A stretch of DNA of 64,000 nucleotides from a bacterium (lineage in GTDB: Bacteria > AUK180). Positions 8,801 to 18,425 of this stretch are shown here, one piece after another. The stretch is taken from positions 62,001-126,000 of the forward strand of contig JAGLGN010000006.1 of assembly GCA_023144005.1 (NCBI GenBank), read 5' to 3'. A program made the position numbers and the translations under genes. The notes beneath the pieces are model-generated. The model ran no database searches. It saw nothing but the letters and a program-made list of their open reading frames with translations, and had not been told where the DNA came from. The stretch's first letter is position 1, and every line of letters starts with the position of its first letter.

Positions 8801-9911
8801 GGCGCAAGACCTCAAGGGTCAATGTTATTCCCTCAACAATATCGGAGCAGTACTGAAATTCCAAGGGGAATTAAATAAATCCGAACGGGTATTCCAAAAA
8901 TCCATGAAGATCGCCCGCGCGATCGGAGATCGCAGGATGTGGGCTACGATCCATTCAAATCTCGGTGCTGTTTACAATGGCATGGAGCGATTCGATGACG
9001 CCTTGGTCAATTTCAATAAATGTGTTGATATCTCTAATGAGATCGGGAATCTAAAGGGGCTTCAGGCAGCGTATATGAACATGGGTATCTCTTACAATTT
9101 CATGAAGGTTCAGAATCGGGCGGAAGAATCCTATACAAAAAGTATCGAGATATCAGAGGCTTTGAATTATCCCGCCGGGGTCGCAAAGGGGAATATCAAT
9201 CTGGGGCTTCTTTATAAGAATATGAATGAGCTTGGCAAAGCCAGAAAGGCATTGTCCGAGGCCTTGGAGATCTGTGAAAAGGTATCGGATGAAAGAAGCA
9301 AGGGGATCGCCCTGAATAATCTGGGTCTTATCTATCTGAAGGAATGTGATCATACGAATGCGGAAAAATGTTTTTTCAGATATCTGGAGAATGCGGAAAA
9401 AGTAAGTGATAAAAACGGGATCTGTGTCGCGCATGAAGATCTGGGAGAGCTATACCTCGATACAGAAGATCTTGAAAAAGCCATCTTCAACCTTAAGGCA
9501 GCGGAAGAACTCTCAAGGCAGAACGGCCCGAGAAGAAGGCTTGCAAAAACACTTTTCCGGCTTGGGTATCTTCTAAATGATGAGCAAAGATTTCAAGAAG
9601 GCGTAAAAATACTGGATGAAACAAAAGCCCCGGATACTGAGCTGGAATATCTGCGTTTCCTGGGGGCATTTCAATTTAAGCACGGCAAAACAACTGAGGG
9701 GATCAGGACATTGCGCAAAGGGATCAAAACAGCAGATAAATTTCCCGAGCACATCGAACTGAAGATCTGTCTGCTCTTTGAACTTACACGGAATCTTAAG
9801 AAAAGCGGAGATCACAATAAAGAATTTATCGCTGCCAAAAAGCAATTGATCAGCGAATCAAAGAAGGCCGGCCTTGATGCCGCCGCATCTTATTACAAGG
9901 ATTTTCTATAA
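5829..9911 (+). CDS. Soluble-adenylyl-cyclase-like protein: two cyclase domains, NTPase, TPR array
   Basis: A 1360-residue cytosolic protein with no signal or membrane span. Cyclase domain 1 (about 20-200) has both metal aspartates, D32 (FSDVSGF) and D82 (FAGDG), but a degenerate second half. Cyclase domain 2 (about 205-375) lacks the metal aspartates yet keeps T322, N329 and R333 in YTLLGDAVNTAARL. That split matches animal sAC (ADCY10), where C1 binds metal and C2 supplies the transition-state Asn/Arg and the Thr near adenine. The usual base-selecting Lys in domain 1 (four residues before D82) is Tyr78, so ATP specificity is uncertain. An ATPase domain follows (Walker A GEGGMGKT, 418-425), then about ten TPRs (roughly 860-1330). 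It probably makes a cyclic nucleotide in response to a ligand of the NTPase/TPR part. It stands alone with a leaderless promoter. Confidence 0.85.
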   Translation: MAKDSYKAFLPFAGEAPKTNLIKKRGALLFSDVSGFTKMSEALGSHGKAGTEALIGILDMYFGRMLDIIKENNGYVIYFAGDGMLISFMDKTAGKKCSSEMMKAMGDFDNIPTPFGAFSLSMKTTGVIGSWNEIIVGNENAANIFIAGDAVKMIAEMEDSASSGEELWQTLKDKKDNSNDFTYNYSLPVKAYVPNDILKIAEKGQFGEHRAVSVIFLKVSGIDPASPDIPLLQQVVSEIGNIVERFGGALQLIDNISPGSFKVLITFGAPFSRPNDLINSLTAGKMIVKQLSYYSQITVKCGINQGYAFAGIIGNRDRKTYTLLGDAVNTAARLAQSAEKGGVYVSRDVKRLTEEYFSYREIEPIRVKGKSELLKRFEPLGKRDFKKYSTPYIERKEYENMINDFLSDLSNYVLYVIGEGGMGKTRTIHEVLKKQELEVFRYEASNDPGRGDLLKQLLLDITGMADQQDPQQKVESLASFISLQSAEEAERMSDLLPILYYYLLGRPLSGTVFEFLEPKAIRDNFIQAAQLILRNQRSVQAVWADNAHILNEDLLQEILDLLRLVNSFDGVPIKMMLSSRIISDQIPDGNNKVIFRPMRDAKAQEMAHAVLGNDVHKTIVDGIMKKTDGNPFFMEQTLSYLREKGFIELKEDIWTPAENYTEDLFPENIFSIVMSRLDALEERIKGTLIIASVMGIRFSGELLSRIDDKSVFDSLSEGEKNGIIHLEEVIEMEYIFEHAVFRDVIYDSILREKRKKMHRTIAKKMETLSRNKKADSSVLAYHFINAEYWKKAYKYCVSAGKAAGEQFLNQEAIRHFNQALEACDHGKITLVEGQRSSLFLELAQLYLNISDYENALKYFKLIEKTAPSNSINKIDAQISSASVFGLRGEFSRQRDMLEAVLKSIPDKIRGAAIAKAKIHSQMANLLRILGDIPRGLEEGKKAVKLLKGRSSKKCKLLLSASYKALGSVYISKGNIQAAFEAFTQAYRIGVLAQDLKGQCYSLNNIGAVLKFQGELNKSERVFQKSMKIARAIGDRRMWATIHSNLGAVYNGMERFDDALVNFNKCVDISNEIGNLKGLQAAYMNMGISYNFMKVQNRAEESYTKSIEISEALNYPAGVAKGNINLGLLYKNMNELGKARKALSEALEICEKVSDERSKGIALNNLGLIYLKECDHTNAEKCFFRYLENAEKVSDKNGICVAHEDLGELYLDTEDLEKAIFNLKAAEELSRQNGPRRRLAKTLFRLGYLLNDEQRFQEGVKILDETKAPDTELEYLRFLGAFQFKHGKTTEGIRTLRKGIKTADKFPEHIELKICLLFELTRNLKKSGDHNKEFIAAKKQLISESKKAGLDAAASYYKDFL

Positions 9912-10079
9912 GATAGGGCACACTATCCCTTGGCCCGCGAAGGCGGCAAGGTCCCTTCAAAATCAGGGATCCTTTTATTCAAAAGTCTCCTTTCAGAATA
10001 GGAGATCGGAGGTTTAATCCTTCAGCCTATTTTATCGTTTCCTTTCCGGGGAGAGCCGATGCTCTCCCCGGAAAAAACA
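9912..10079. terminator. 14-bp perfect hairpin between convergent genes
   Basis: Between the cyclase gene and the FG-GAP gene, arms at 10043-10056 and 10061-10074 pair perfectly around a 4-base loop. The hairpin begins six bases after the FG-GAP stop on the minus strand. Neither strand has a U-run after it (the A/T run lies on the wrong side), so intrinsic termination is uncertain; it may instead protect mRNA 3' ends. The rest of the gap shows nothing further. Confidence 0.5.
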
Positions 10080-13000
10080 TCATGAGATTTCAATCAACAG
10101 CTGATCCAGCAATATCCTGATTTCATGGATATCCGTTGATTCTACCTGCCTGACATTATTTATTGCCTTCAGACATTCCAGTATCGCTTTTTCCCTGTCT
10201 TCCGCTGTCGGGATCTTTTCAAGACACTTGATCGCATTGAAAATGAATTTCATTTCCTTTTCATCAGCATCAAGCTCATTCAGCATTTCAATAATATCCG
10301 AGTTCAAGGTTTCAGGATCATATGATACCGACTCGGTGAACGCGAAGGGCTCCTCTTCCCACCAAATGCCGTTCGCCAGATAGGAGACCTCTGTAGTAAA
10401 TATAAACTCATCACCTGTATCGGGCAGTCTCGCAAAGACATAATACTTTCTGGTTTCCCCGGCAGTGATCAGCTCATTCCAATCGACGATATTCGATTCA
10501 ATCTCACCGACAGGTATTACTTCTATTATCTCAGTTCCTTCCGGAAGTATCTCACTGATCTTCGTCTGAAGGTCGAAGACATTGGATTTCACGCTTATCC
10601 TGACCGTATTGTATCCACCGGAGATTACACTTTCTTCTTCCGGCTTGACGTAGTCAATTGCGGCGGCAAGGATATCTCCAGCATCTTCAAGAGAGCTGAA
10701 TATATCAAAGGCAAAGTATACCGTCTTTCCTTCTCCATAATTATTCCCGATGATGACGGGTGACGGCAGATGCGGCGATACTGTCACATAGCCGCTCTCA
10801 AAGGACCCAAGGGATTCCACTGTATAGGTCGTCCCTGTAGTTGTCAATACTCCTTCTTCGGTGATCGGTGAATTAACAAGATTAATGGTCAGGTTATATC
10901 CATCATAGACACCGCTGTAACGGATCCCGAGAACTTCAGGAACTACTCCTTCTCCCAGGAAATGATAATAATGAGAGGTGATAAGGCCCTTTCCCGAATA
11001 GACATGTTCTCTCAATTCTTCCGAGGTATGCCCTTCGAGATTTTCCGCATTCCCGAGAATAATATATTCGTTATATGAACCGGACCTCATACCGGAAACA
11101 AATTCACCGCTTGACTCTACAATGTCATATGTAATGATCCCTCCCAGATTATCAAAGTATTCAGATAATTGTTCATGCTGGTCTTCAGAAACATTGCTGA
11201 AATTTTCCCATATAAGGATACTTGGAATAACTGAAATATCCGCACTGATATCAAAAGCCTCCACAAGCTCAAACTGCAATGAGTTGATTGATTCAACATT
11301 TCCGGTATTATCAATACTTCTATATTCAATGGTATGCAGACCATAACCAAATGAGGCCAGATTCATAGATTCTGTATAATGGCGCCACTCGTCATCGTCA
11401 AACCGGTATTGCGTATACTGAACTCCGCTCAATGCATCATCAGCATGAAGTATGATCATACTTCCTTTTATAACCTCATTCAAACTGCTTATCGGATTAA
11501 CTTCTATCCGAGTCTGTGCAGAAGTGAGGTCAATTGTGAATGAGGTGAAGTGCTCGTCTGAGTATTCCCCTCCAAGATCTCGAGCATACAGATAAACCTC
11601 ATATACCCCATCGTCTGTAACGGGTTCATTATCGAGGTCTTTTCCATTCCAGGTAAAAGTAATTGGAACCTCGTTTGGAGCATTTGCCTCACTCCAATAA
11701 ATCTCATCTCCATCTCGATTGAAAATACCCAAATGAACAATCGATTCCTCTGACACCGAAACACTCACTGCCAGGCTATCATTTACGCCGTCTCCATTTG
11801 GACTTAAATATTCCGGGGCAATTGAAATTGAAAGGATTTCCGGCGGACCGGGCTCATTGTGATGATAGCAAAGTGCATAATATGAAAGATGGAGCATCTC
11901 GATTGTAATCTGATTGCTGTCGTAATCCCTTGTAGTGAGAAGTTCGTCCGGCTGTGCTATAACCCATTCCGAATTCTCTTCATCGTAAGTGTAAGCCTGA
12001 TAATTCGCTTCATCATACCCGAGAATAGTCAAATCATCGTAATTAAAGGCTATCTCTATATTATCTTTGAAATAATTGATCCCCGATCTTGAACTGATCT
12101 CGTATACATCTCCTATCACCATCCCAGATATTTCCGAGTACTCAGGCACTGAAGAAACATTGTCAACACTTGTTATCTCAATGTACTCCATTCCCTGGTA
12201 TAGGTCGTCACTCTCAATCTCAACTTCAACAAGACCATCACTACTTACAATATCTCCCGGGGCATTGTAGTATTCCGGATCACATGGATCTTCCCAAATC
12301 ATATATCGAATCTTAATATCTGTTATATCGTTGGCTTCGTCATAATCAGAATACACGAGGTGGCCCTGGTCACTCCACTCATAAAAAGACTTAGCACCAT
12401 TATTTTCTCTTTTAGTCTTGAATTCAAATAACATTCCCTGATCCATTCCCGTATAATCCATGTAGAAGATTGCCTTCCGAATATAATCATTTGCCGGATC
12501 GTCATCCAATGTTCGAATGAAGCTGATCTTATCACCATTTCCAGTCCATTGTATAGAATTTTCATCTATACTGTTGTCAGTAAAATATGTTAATTGAACA
12601 GGTGGATGAAAATTATCTGTATTGTAGGGCTGAATATATCCTTCATAAGGAATATTCCTTTTAATTAACCAAATGTTCCAAAAACCTCCTGCACTAGACA
12701 AATATATAATTTTAGATCCATCAGGAGAGAATTCTGGATTTTTCTCCATTGCAGAATCATTTGTAAGCCATATTCGTCTTTCAATGAAGTCTTCATCATG
12801 GACAAAGACGAGATCTTTCCTTCCACGAGTTTCAGGATCATACCCACTTACTTCGAAAAATGAAGCTACCACTGCTTCTTCATATTGTTCTCCAGGAGCA
12901 ATGCTACTCGTAGTATAAGAGAAACAAGATACCCAAATAGGAGGATCATACTCATCAAGAAATAATTTAAAATCAATTACTTTCGCTGGGTAAATCTGAG

Positions 13001-16000
13001 GAAAATCGTCAATAATCAAGGATTTCTGGTACAATTCACCGGTAATCCACACAGGTAGTCTAAAGTATCTATTCGCTATAGTATAGGACAATTTTCTCGA
13101 ATTATTCGCTGATTTCAAGTGACTTATTATATCAATATGATTTCCATCATAATACGTTTCTTCTCCACCAGAATGATGCACAGACTTCAGCTCATTTCTT
13201 TCTAATGCGCCCCAGTCAGTAAATGTTGACTCAATAAACGCAATACGAGGGATCCTGTATTTATCAACGAACCAAGTGGGTATATTTATAACTTCTTCCG
13301 AACTATATAAATTCCCCTTCTCCGATGTACTGATATCATGTCTAGTAAGTTCACTGCGGTTGTCAATATAGAAAAGATATTTGGAATCAGTCGGTTCCCA
13401 GATTGGTTCTGTTGAATGATTGCCAGGTAGATTGTTTGTAATATTCTGCGGGTCACTCATGTGAGAAAGTTCCGTTTGAATCATATCTATCGTTACATTG
13501 GTTGTTGAATCCGTAAACCAATGAAGATTGTCATCTACCCAGACTTGAACTTGATATTCTGCATCACCTAAAAGATTTCCATCTGCATCTGTCCCATCCC
13601 AGGATATCACATATTCTCCATTATTCTCTACCGGAAATAAGACTTTTACAAGATTTGTATTTACAATCGGACCATTATATATTGCAATAACACATTCATA
13701 ATACAATCCAGAACCATCATCATGTGCTGCAATCCTAAATTCTACATTATCGTTGCACTCATCGTTATTTGGACTGAATATACTTGGACTTACATCAATC
13801 GAGTCAATGATAGGAGGTTGATCGTCAAGAAATATTTGTTGATGATGAACTTCCTCTGAATTTCCCACATTATCCTGGCTATAATATTCAATTGAATTTA
13901 AACCCGGAAGCATAAGTGTGTCATGAATTCTAAAGGGCGCGGTATAGATCTGCCAAGAGGAGTCGTTGATTCTAAAATATGTATTTTCTACTCCTGTCGC
14001 AAGCTCGCCTTCATCCCTTGCGGTTAAAGAGATCTGGGAATAATTCACAACATATGATATTTCTTGTGTTTCGTAAACACTATACCTCAATGATATATCA
14101 GTAACTGGTGGCAATATATCTTGTTTTCCTTCTATCACCGCAACAGAAATCCCGCCTGCTTTACATTGGTCATAAGCATAGAATCTTCCTTCCAGTTCAT
14201 CTTTTTGGAAAATCTTAATCCGATTGGCTGCAAGTGAACCGGCACCAGGTGAAGTTACGATCTCGTCATACCCGTCAAGGTCTATGTCACCGCAATCGTG
14301 AATACAGCCATTGGTATTAGGAGCAAGATATGCATTGAAATTGTAAATAGGGACCGGATAAGCAGAATCCATATTAAGAATATCATATACTCGGATATTT
14401 GAATCATTGCCCTGCACCTCGCCTTTCGAGCAAACAATCTCTTCATAGTTTTTACCACTGATATTTCCACAACTCAGATATACTCCTGAGGTTACAATAT
14501 CTCCAAATGCAAAGAAAGATTTTTCAGGAGAAGGATAATCTTCGTTGATATTCTCATAGCTAAATATGTTAATTCGTGAATCATTGCTCGCGCCCGGTCC
14601 CTTTCCTACGATTATTTCATCTACTCCATCATCATCAACATCTCCACAGGAAACATTGGCTCCATGTTTTATATCATTTGAAAACGCAAAAAAGGATTTT
14701 GTTTCAGTAGCGTTATAACTAGAGTCTGTTTTCTCAATCTTGAATATTTTGACTTTGGCATAATAGTTCAAATGATGGCCCTTTCCCGCAATGATCTCAT
14801 CCACTCCATCGCCGTCAATATCACCGGCAGCAATCGCGCAACCATAATTATTTACTCCAAATGCACAAAAACTGATCAGTTTTTCCATTGTATAAAACGA
14901 GTAAATATCAATATAGCTGTCGTTGCCATCTTTTGATATTTTTGAAACAATGATCTCTTCCACGCCGTTTCCATCAATATCTCCAGTAGTGACATTCACT
15001 CCTTTTGTTGGAAATTCACTAACACCGAAAGTCTCGGGAAAGCCGTCTTTGGTAAATGATTTTATCATATCTCCTGATCTTGAAGCAGTTATAATATCGG
15101 TATTTTGCACCGGCAATTCAATATCGATATATGTATCGTATGCTGATTCCGGCTTAGCCGGTTCAATATTGCATGAAGAATCTTTGGAAATACTCTTGAA
15201 GTAAATCCTATCGGTGTTTTTTGAAAATTGGGTCCAGGGGAAATTCGAACTTGTGCTATGGGTATATTCAGTCCCACATGCGTCAATATTCCAGATTTCC
15301 CAAGAACCGTCGTTAATTTTGTAATTAATGTTAAATCCCAAAGGATCGCCCGAATTATCCGCGCCACTCCATGAAACTGGGGTAAAAAGTTTCTTGTCAG
15401 TAATCGGTGAGGCCAAACTTACCACTGTAGAAAATGGGGGGGTTACATCTGGTTCGACCGGATTGTCTTTTCTCCCGTAAACGTACACAATATTGCTGAA
15501 TTCACCACTCCAAAAGGAGTATTTTTTTGATACGGTAATTTTAAGTCTGTTCTCATTCTCTATTATCTCGAAACTGGCTTCGGTATTGCTGTTTTCTTCG
15601 TATTCAACACCGTCATAATCATAGATAGGGAATTCCGGATCACCATCTATGTAGAATACTTTTTCAGAATCAAAGGCTGATAACTGTACTGCAATCAGTT
15701 CATTTCTGTTCCCGCCGTACGAATACTCAAATGGGTTTATAGAGGGTCCCATGTTTTCACCGTCCTCGACTGTAACACTAAAATTGATCGCCTCAGGATC
15801 AAAAGGACTCCACATATCCTGAGAATTTATCCAGTAGATAAATGTTCTTACTGTACAGCCCGCGATTCCGCAACCGTAGTTTTTGAAGGACCCCGGTACA
15901 ACTTCCGCCCAGCCATAGTCATTAATATAAGAATCGAATTCAAGACCGTTACTGCTTGCTGAAATTTCCGGCTGCGAAGAATGAGTGTACGGAAAAGTAA

Positions 16001-18425
16001 CATCCATCCTGATCTCACGGCGATTCGCATGATAAAGGCCGAAAACATCATAAGCGAAAAGTATTGTCTCATCCGCATATTGTTCATATGTGTATGTGGT
16101 TGTTTCAATATTAAAATTGATTCTTCTTACAGTGCTATTGCCTGCTTTGTCAATTGCGTAAATATCTAAGACATGATGCCCTTCTGAAGCGATCTGTTCC
16201 CCTTCATTGTAAGGATTTCCGTCTAAAGTTATATACGAAATGTCACTGTTAATGTTTTGATCGATCATGAATATTTGTGGGAGGATTATTGTATTCTGAA
16301 ATATGTCTCCATCTTTAACACCGTAAACATCTATCAAAGGTGCAGTTTTATCGATAATTATTTTACTCTCGAATCTTGTAGTATTACCTGCAATATCGCT
16401 GGCATATACATTCAGATTGTAAATACCTTCATTATCAAGTTCAATGCTGTTTTCAGAAGGAATCCCATCAAGAAGTATCTCCGATTCTACCAGATGATCT
16501 TCTATAATATCAATATTTAAAGCAACATTTGTATTAAAATATCGTTTGCTGCCCGATGAAATGGAGCTGGCGCTATTTATTTCCGAAACTAATATTTGTG
16601 GAAATGTTTTATCAACATTTATCAGTATCTCATCTTCGGTGACATTGTCCGCACCATCGGTAACAACTAATTTGAGTTTGTATTCTCCGCCACTTGTTAA
16701 AGTGGTCGTGTCCCAGACAACAAGTAAAGAATCGGTAACTGAAATATTTTGCTGCTTATTAATAATTGTGGTGTACTCCGTAGAATCCTTTTTCGCATAT
16801 GATATTTCATAACTACGGATATGATCATCTGTCGCTGTACCCTTGATGTTACATGATGCGCCAACCCATTGATCTGCAACCGGATATGTGATCTCCGCTA
16901 TAGGAGGAACTCTATCAAGAAGAACATTTACAATGTGTCGTTTAAATAAACCGTCACCATCCATACCTTTCAAAATAAATCGATATCCGCCATCAGTTTC
17001 TAAAGCAGGATCCCAATTGTAGACAACCTCTGAAGAAACGGATTGATCGGAAACATATATATCCCCACTCATATTGAAAACGGGATCATCCAGTGGCAGC
17101 AGAGTTCTCTCGCCTGTAGTTAAGTTCTTCTTCATCAGGATCCAGTAAATATCGGATGAAGAAATCGGAGAAATAGAGGCGGTTACATCAATAAGCTGAC
17201 TACTGGCAATCCCCGTCCCGTCAGTAGGATATTCCAATACTGCTTGGGGTACGCTCCCTGTTTCTTCAAGTTCAATATGAGCAAACTGTCCCCATATCTC
17301 AGTATAGAATTCACCGTCAATATTTGAAAAAATACTTATCTCACTTCCTCTGGCACATGTTAGAATGTCCTCAGTTTCTTCTCCTCTGAAATATCCCGTA
17401 TTTGGGATAAGAAAATCTGAACTTCTTTGCTGGAATACTTCAATGACCGTTCCTGTGAAATCAATTATTGTAGAATGTCCTCCCAAACCGGTGATGAGAA
17501 TTTCTGGGTTTCCCGTATTGTCATAATTAAAAATACGAATTCCCATAACTGTGGTAGGTATAGTGAATAGGGTCCTATTGAATGATATCGCTCCATCATA
17601 CGTAAGAATATCGACATTACCATTGACATCGCCTAATAGAATATCCGCAATTCCGTCACCATCAAGATCTCCAGCAGCAGGAGGACAGACCAGAATATTT
17701 CCGCTATCGAAAGTGATCCAACCGGCAGTATAATTCCATACAGCAACACTACCGTCTCCACAATTTGCGAATATTTCAGAGATACCGTCCTCGTCAATAT
17801 CCTTGAGGGTAAGATATGTATATTCTCCTGAAGTGACAGTATGGGTTTCGATTTCTACCCATGAAGTTCCATCGTGATCATCCCACACATACACATTGCC
17901 ATCTGAAGTCCCTGCAACAAAATCAAGATCTCCATCGCCGTCCATATCGGACGCAATTGGCGTATCACTGATAGGTACATTAATGTCTCTTGGCCAGCCG
18001 GCCACATCGCTGCCACTTGAATGGAATGCGTGCATCTTGATATTGCCTACAGAATCCTTTGAACAGACAAGTATCTCAGAAGCCCTGTCATTATCAAGAT
18101 CGACGAGAATCGGAGAAGTATAGAAGACTCTTCCGGTCAGGGCTTTCGGCCAGCCCGTAACAACCTTTCGATACCGATTCCAGACGGTGAGCCGTCCGTC
18201 ATCTGAAACAGTCGCGATCTCACGGCCTGTCGCCAGAAAGATTCCTTCTATTCCGTCAATATCTCCGAGTGCAGAAGAATCGAGTGAGACAGATGGAATC
18301 AGAATAAAGGCAATGACAAGTGATAATAAACCAAATATCTTTGAATCCAATTTTATTTTATTGTACATATTCAACCCCTTATTATTCCTCCTTTTCTGAG
18401 AAAATATATTGATCTTACTCTTCAT
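10080..18425 (-). CDS. Giant secreted FG-GAP/Ig-like/PD40 repeat protein
   Basis: A ~2781-residue exported protein. A basic N-terminus precedes a hydrophobic span (GLLSLVIAFILIPSVSL). Rough order: FG-GAP/VCBS repeats with DxDxDG calcium-type loops (62-315); Ig-like modules; a second FG-GAP block (1135-1395) with several DIDGDGVDEI loops; an FlgD-like Ig module with SPNND (1545-1640); PD40/TolB-like WSPDG repeats (1655-2020); another FlgD-like module with SPNGDGVND (2205-2295); a Rossmann-like segment (2390-2580); and a C-terminal Ig-like stalk. It is most likely an adhesin or surface scaffold. I chose ATG 18425, with GGAGG five bases upstream; 18437 and 18368 are alternatives. It overlaps the ankyrin gene by 11 bases, so it is the third gene of the RHS operon. 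Local GC swings strongly (17 of 60 bases at 13081-13140 against 34 of 60 at 10321-10380), suggesting mosaic origin. Confidence 0.8.
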   Translation of the reverse strand: MKSKINIFSQKRRNNKGLNMYNKIKLDSKIFGLLSLVIAFILIPSVSLDSSALGDIDGIEGIFLATGREIATVSDDGRLTVWNRYRKVVTGWPKALTGRVFYTSPILVDLDNDRASEILVCSKDSVGNIKMHAFHSSGSDVAGWPRDINVPISDTPIASDMDGDGDLDFVAGTSDGNVYVWDDHDGTSWVEIETHTVTSGEYTYLTLKDIDEDGISEIFANCGDGSVAVWNYTAGWITFDSGNILVCPPAAGDLDGDGIADILLGDVNGNVDILTYDGAISFNRTLFTIPTTVMGIRIFNYDNTGNPEILITGLGGHSTIIDFTGTVIEVFQQRSSDFLIPNTGYFRGEETEDILTCARGSEISIFSNIDGEFYTEIWGQFAHIELEETGSVPQAVLEYPTDGTGIASSQLIDVTASISPISSSDIYWILMKKNLTTGERTLLPLDDPVFNMSGDIYVSDQSVSSEVVYNWDPALETDGGYRFILKGMDGDGLFKRHIVNVLLDRVPPIAEITYPVADQWVGASCNIKGTATDDHIRSYEISYAKKDSTEYTTIINKQQNISVTDSLLVVWDTTTLTSGGEYKLKLVVTDGADNVTEDEILINVDKTFPQILVSEINSASSISSGSKRYFNTNVALNIDIIEDHLVESEILLDGIPSENSIELDNEGIYNLNVYASDIAGNTTRFESKIIIDKTAPLIDVYGVKDGDIFQNTIILPQIFMIDQNINSDISYITLDGNPYNEGEQIASEGHHVLDIYAIDKAGNSTVRRINFNIETTTYTYEQYADETILFAYDVFGLYHANRREIRMDVTFPYTHSSQPEISASSNGLEFDSYINDYGWAEVVPGSFKNYGCGIAGCTVRTFIYWINSQDMWSPFDPEAINFSVTVEDGENMGPSINPFEYSYGGNRNELIAVQLSAFDSEKVFYIDGDPEFPIYDYDGVEYEENSNTEASFEIIENENRLKITVSKKYSFWSGEFSNIVYVYGRKDNPVEPDVTPPFSTVVSLASPITDKKLFTPVSWSGADNSGDPLGFNINYKINDGSWEIWNIDACGTEYTHSTSSNFPWTQFSKNTDRIYFKSISKDSSCNIEPAKPESAYDTYIDIELPVQNTDIITASRSGDMIKSFTKDGFPETFGVSEFPTKGVNVTTGDIDGNGVEEIIVSKISKDGNDSYIDIYSFYTMEKLISFCAFGVNNYGCAIAAGDIDGDGVDEIIAGKGHHLNYYAKVKIFKIEKTDSSYNATETKSFFAFSNDIKHGANVSCGDVDDDGVDEIIVGKGPGASNDSRINIFSYENINEDYPSPEKSFFAFGDIVTSGVYLSCGNISGKNYEEIVCSKGEVQGNDSNIRVYDILNMDSAYPVPIYNFNAYLAPNTNGCIHDCGDIDLDGYDEIVTSPGAGSLAANRIKIFQKDELEGRFYAYDQCKAGGISVAVIEGKQDILPPVTDISLRYSVYETQEISYVVNYSQISLTARDEGELATGVENTYFRINDSSWQIYTAPFRIHDTLMLPGLNSIEYYSQDNVGNSEEVHHQQIFLDDQPPIIDSIDVSPSIFSPNNDECNDNVEFRIAAHDDGSGLYYECVIAIYNGPIVNTNLVKVLFPVENNGEYVISWDGTDADGNLLGDAEYQVQVWVDDNLHWFTDSTTNVTIDMIQTELSHMSDPQNITNNLPGNHSTEPIWEPTDSKYLFYIDNRSELTRHDISTSEKGNLYSSEEVINIPTWFVDKYRIPRIAFIESTFTDWGALERNELKSVHHSGGEETYYDGNHIDIISHLKSANNSRKLSYTIANRYFRLPVWITGELYQKSLIIDDFPQIYPAKVIDFKLFLDEYDPPIWVSCFSYTTSSIAPGEQYEEAVVASFFEVSGYDPETRGRKDLVFVHDEDFIERRIWLTNDSAMEKNPEFSPDGSKIIYLSSAGGFWNIWLIKRNIPYEGYIQPYNTDNFHPPVQLTYFTDNSIDENSIQWTGNGDKISFIRTLDDDPANDYIRKAIFYMDYTGMDQGMLFEFKTKRENNGAKSFYEWSDQGHLVYSDYDEANDITDIKIRYMIWEDPCDPEYYNAPGDIVSSDGLVEVEIESDDLYQGMEYIEITSVDNVSSVPEYSEISGMVIGDVYEISSRSGINYFKDNIEIAFNYDDLTILGYDEANYQAYTYDEENSEWVIAQPDELLTTRDYDSNQITIEMLHLSYYALCYHHNEPGPPEILSISIAPEYLSPNGDGVNDSLAVSVSVSEESIVHLGIFNRDGDEIYWSEANAPNEVPITFTWNGKDLDNEPVTDDGVYEVYLYARDLGGEYSDEHFTSFTIDLTSAQTRIEVNPISSLNEVIKGSMIILHADDALSGVQYTQYRFDDDEWRHYTESMNLASFGYGLHTIEYRSIDNTGNVESINSLQFELVEAFDISADISVIPSILIWENFSNVSEDQHEQLSEYFDNLGGIITYDIVESSGEFVSGMRSGSYNEYIILGNAENLEGHTSEELREHVYSGKGLITSHYYHFLGEGVVPEVLGIRYSGVYDGYNLTINLVNSPITEEGVLTTTGTTYTVESLGSFESGYVTVSPHLPSPVIIGNNYGEGKTVYFAFDIFSSLEDAGDILAAAIDYVKPEEESVISGGYNTVRISVKSNVFDLQTKISEILPEGTEIIEVIPVGEIESNIVDWNELITAGETRKYYVFARLPDTGDEFIFTTEVSYLANGIWWEEEPFAFTESVSYDPETLNSDIIEMLNELDADEKEMKFIFNAIKCLEKIPTAEDREKAILECLKAINNVRQVESTDIHEIRILLDQLLIEIS

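Noticed and set aside
10043-10074. Classical intrinsic terminator
   Set aside because: The stem is perfect, but neither strand has a U-run after it, so I list it only as a hairpin with uncertain role.
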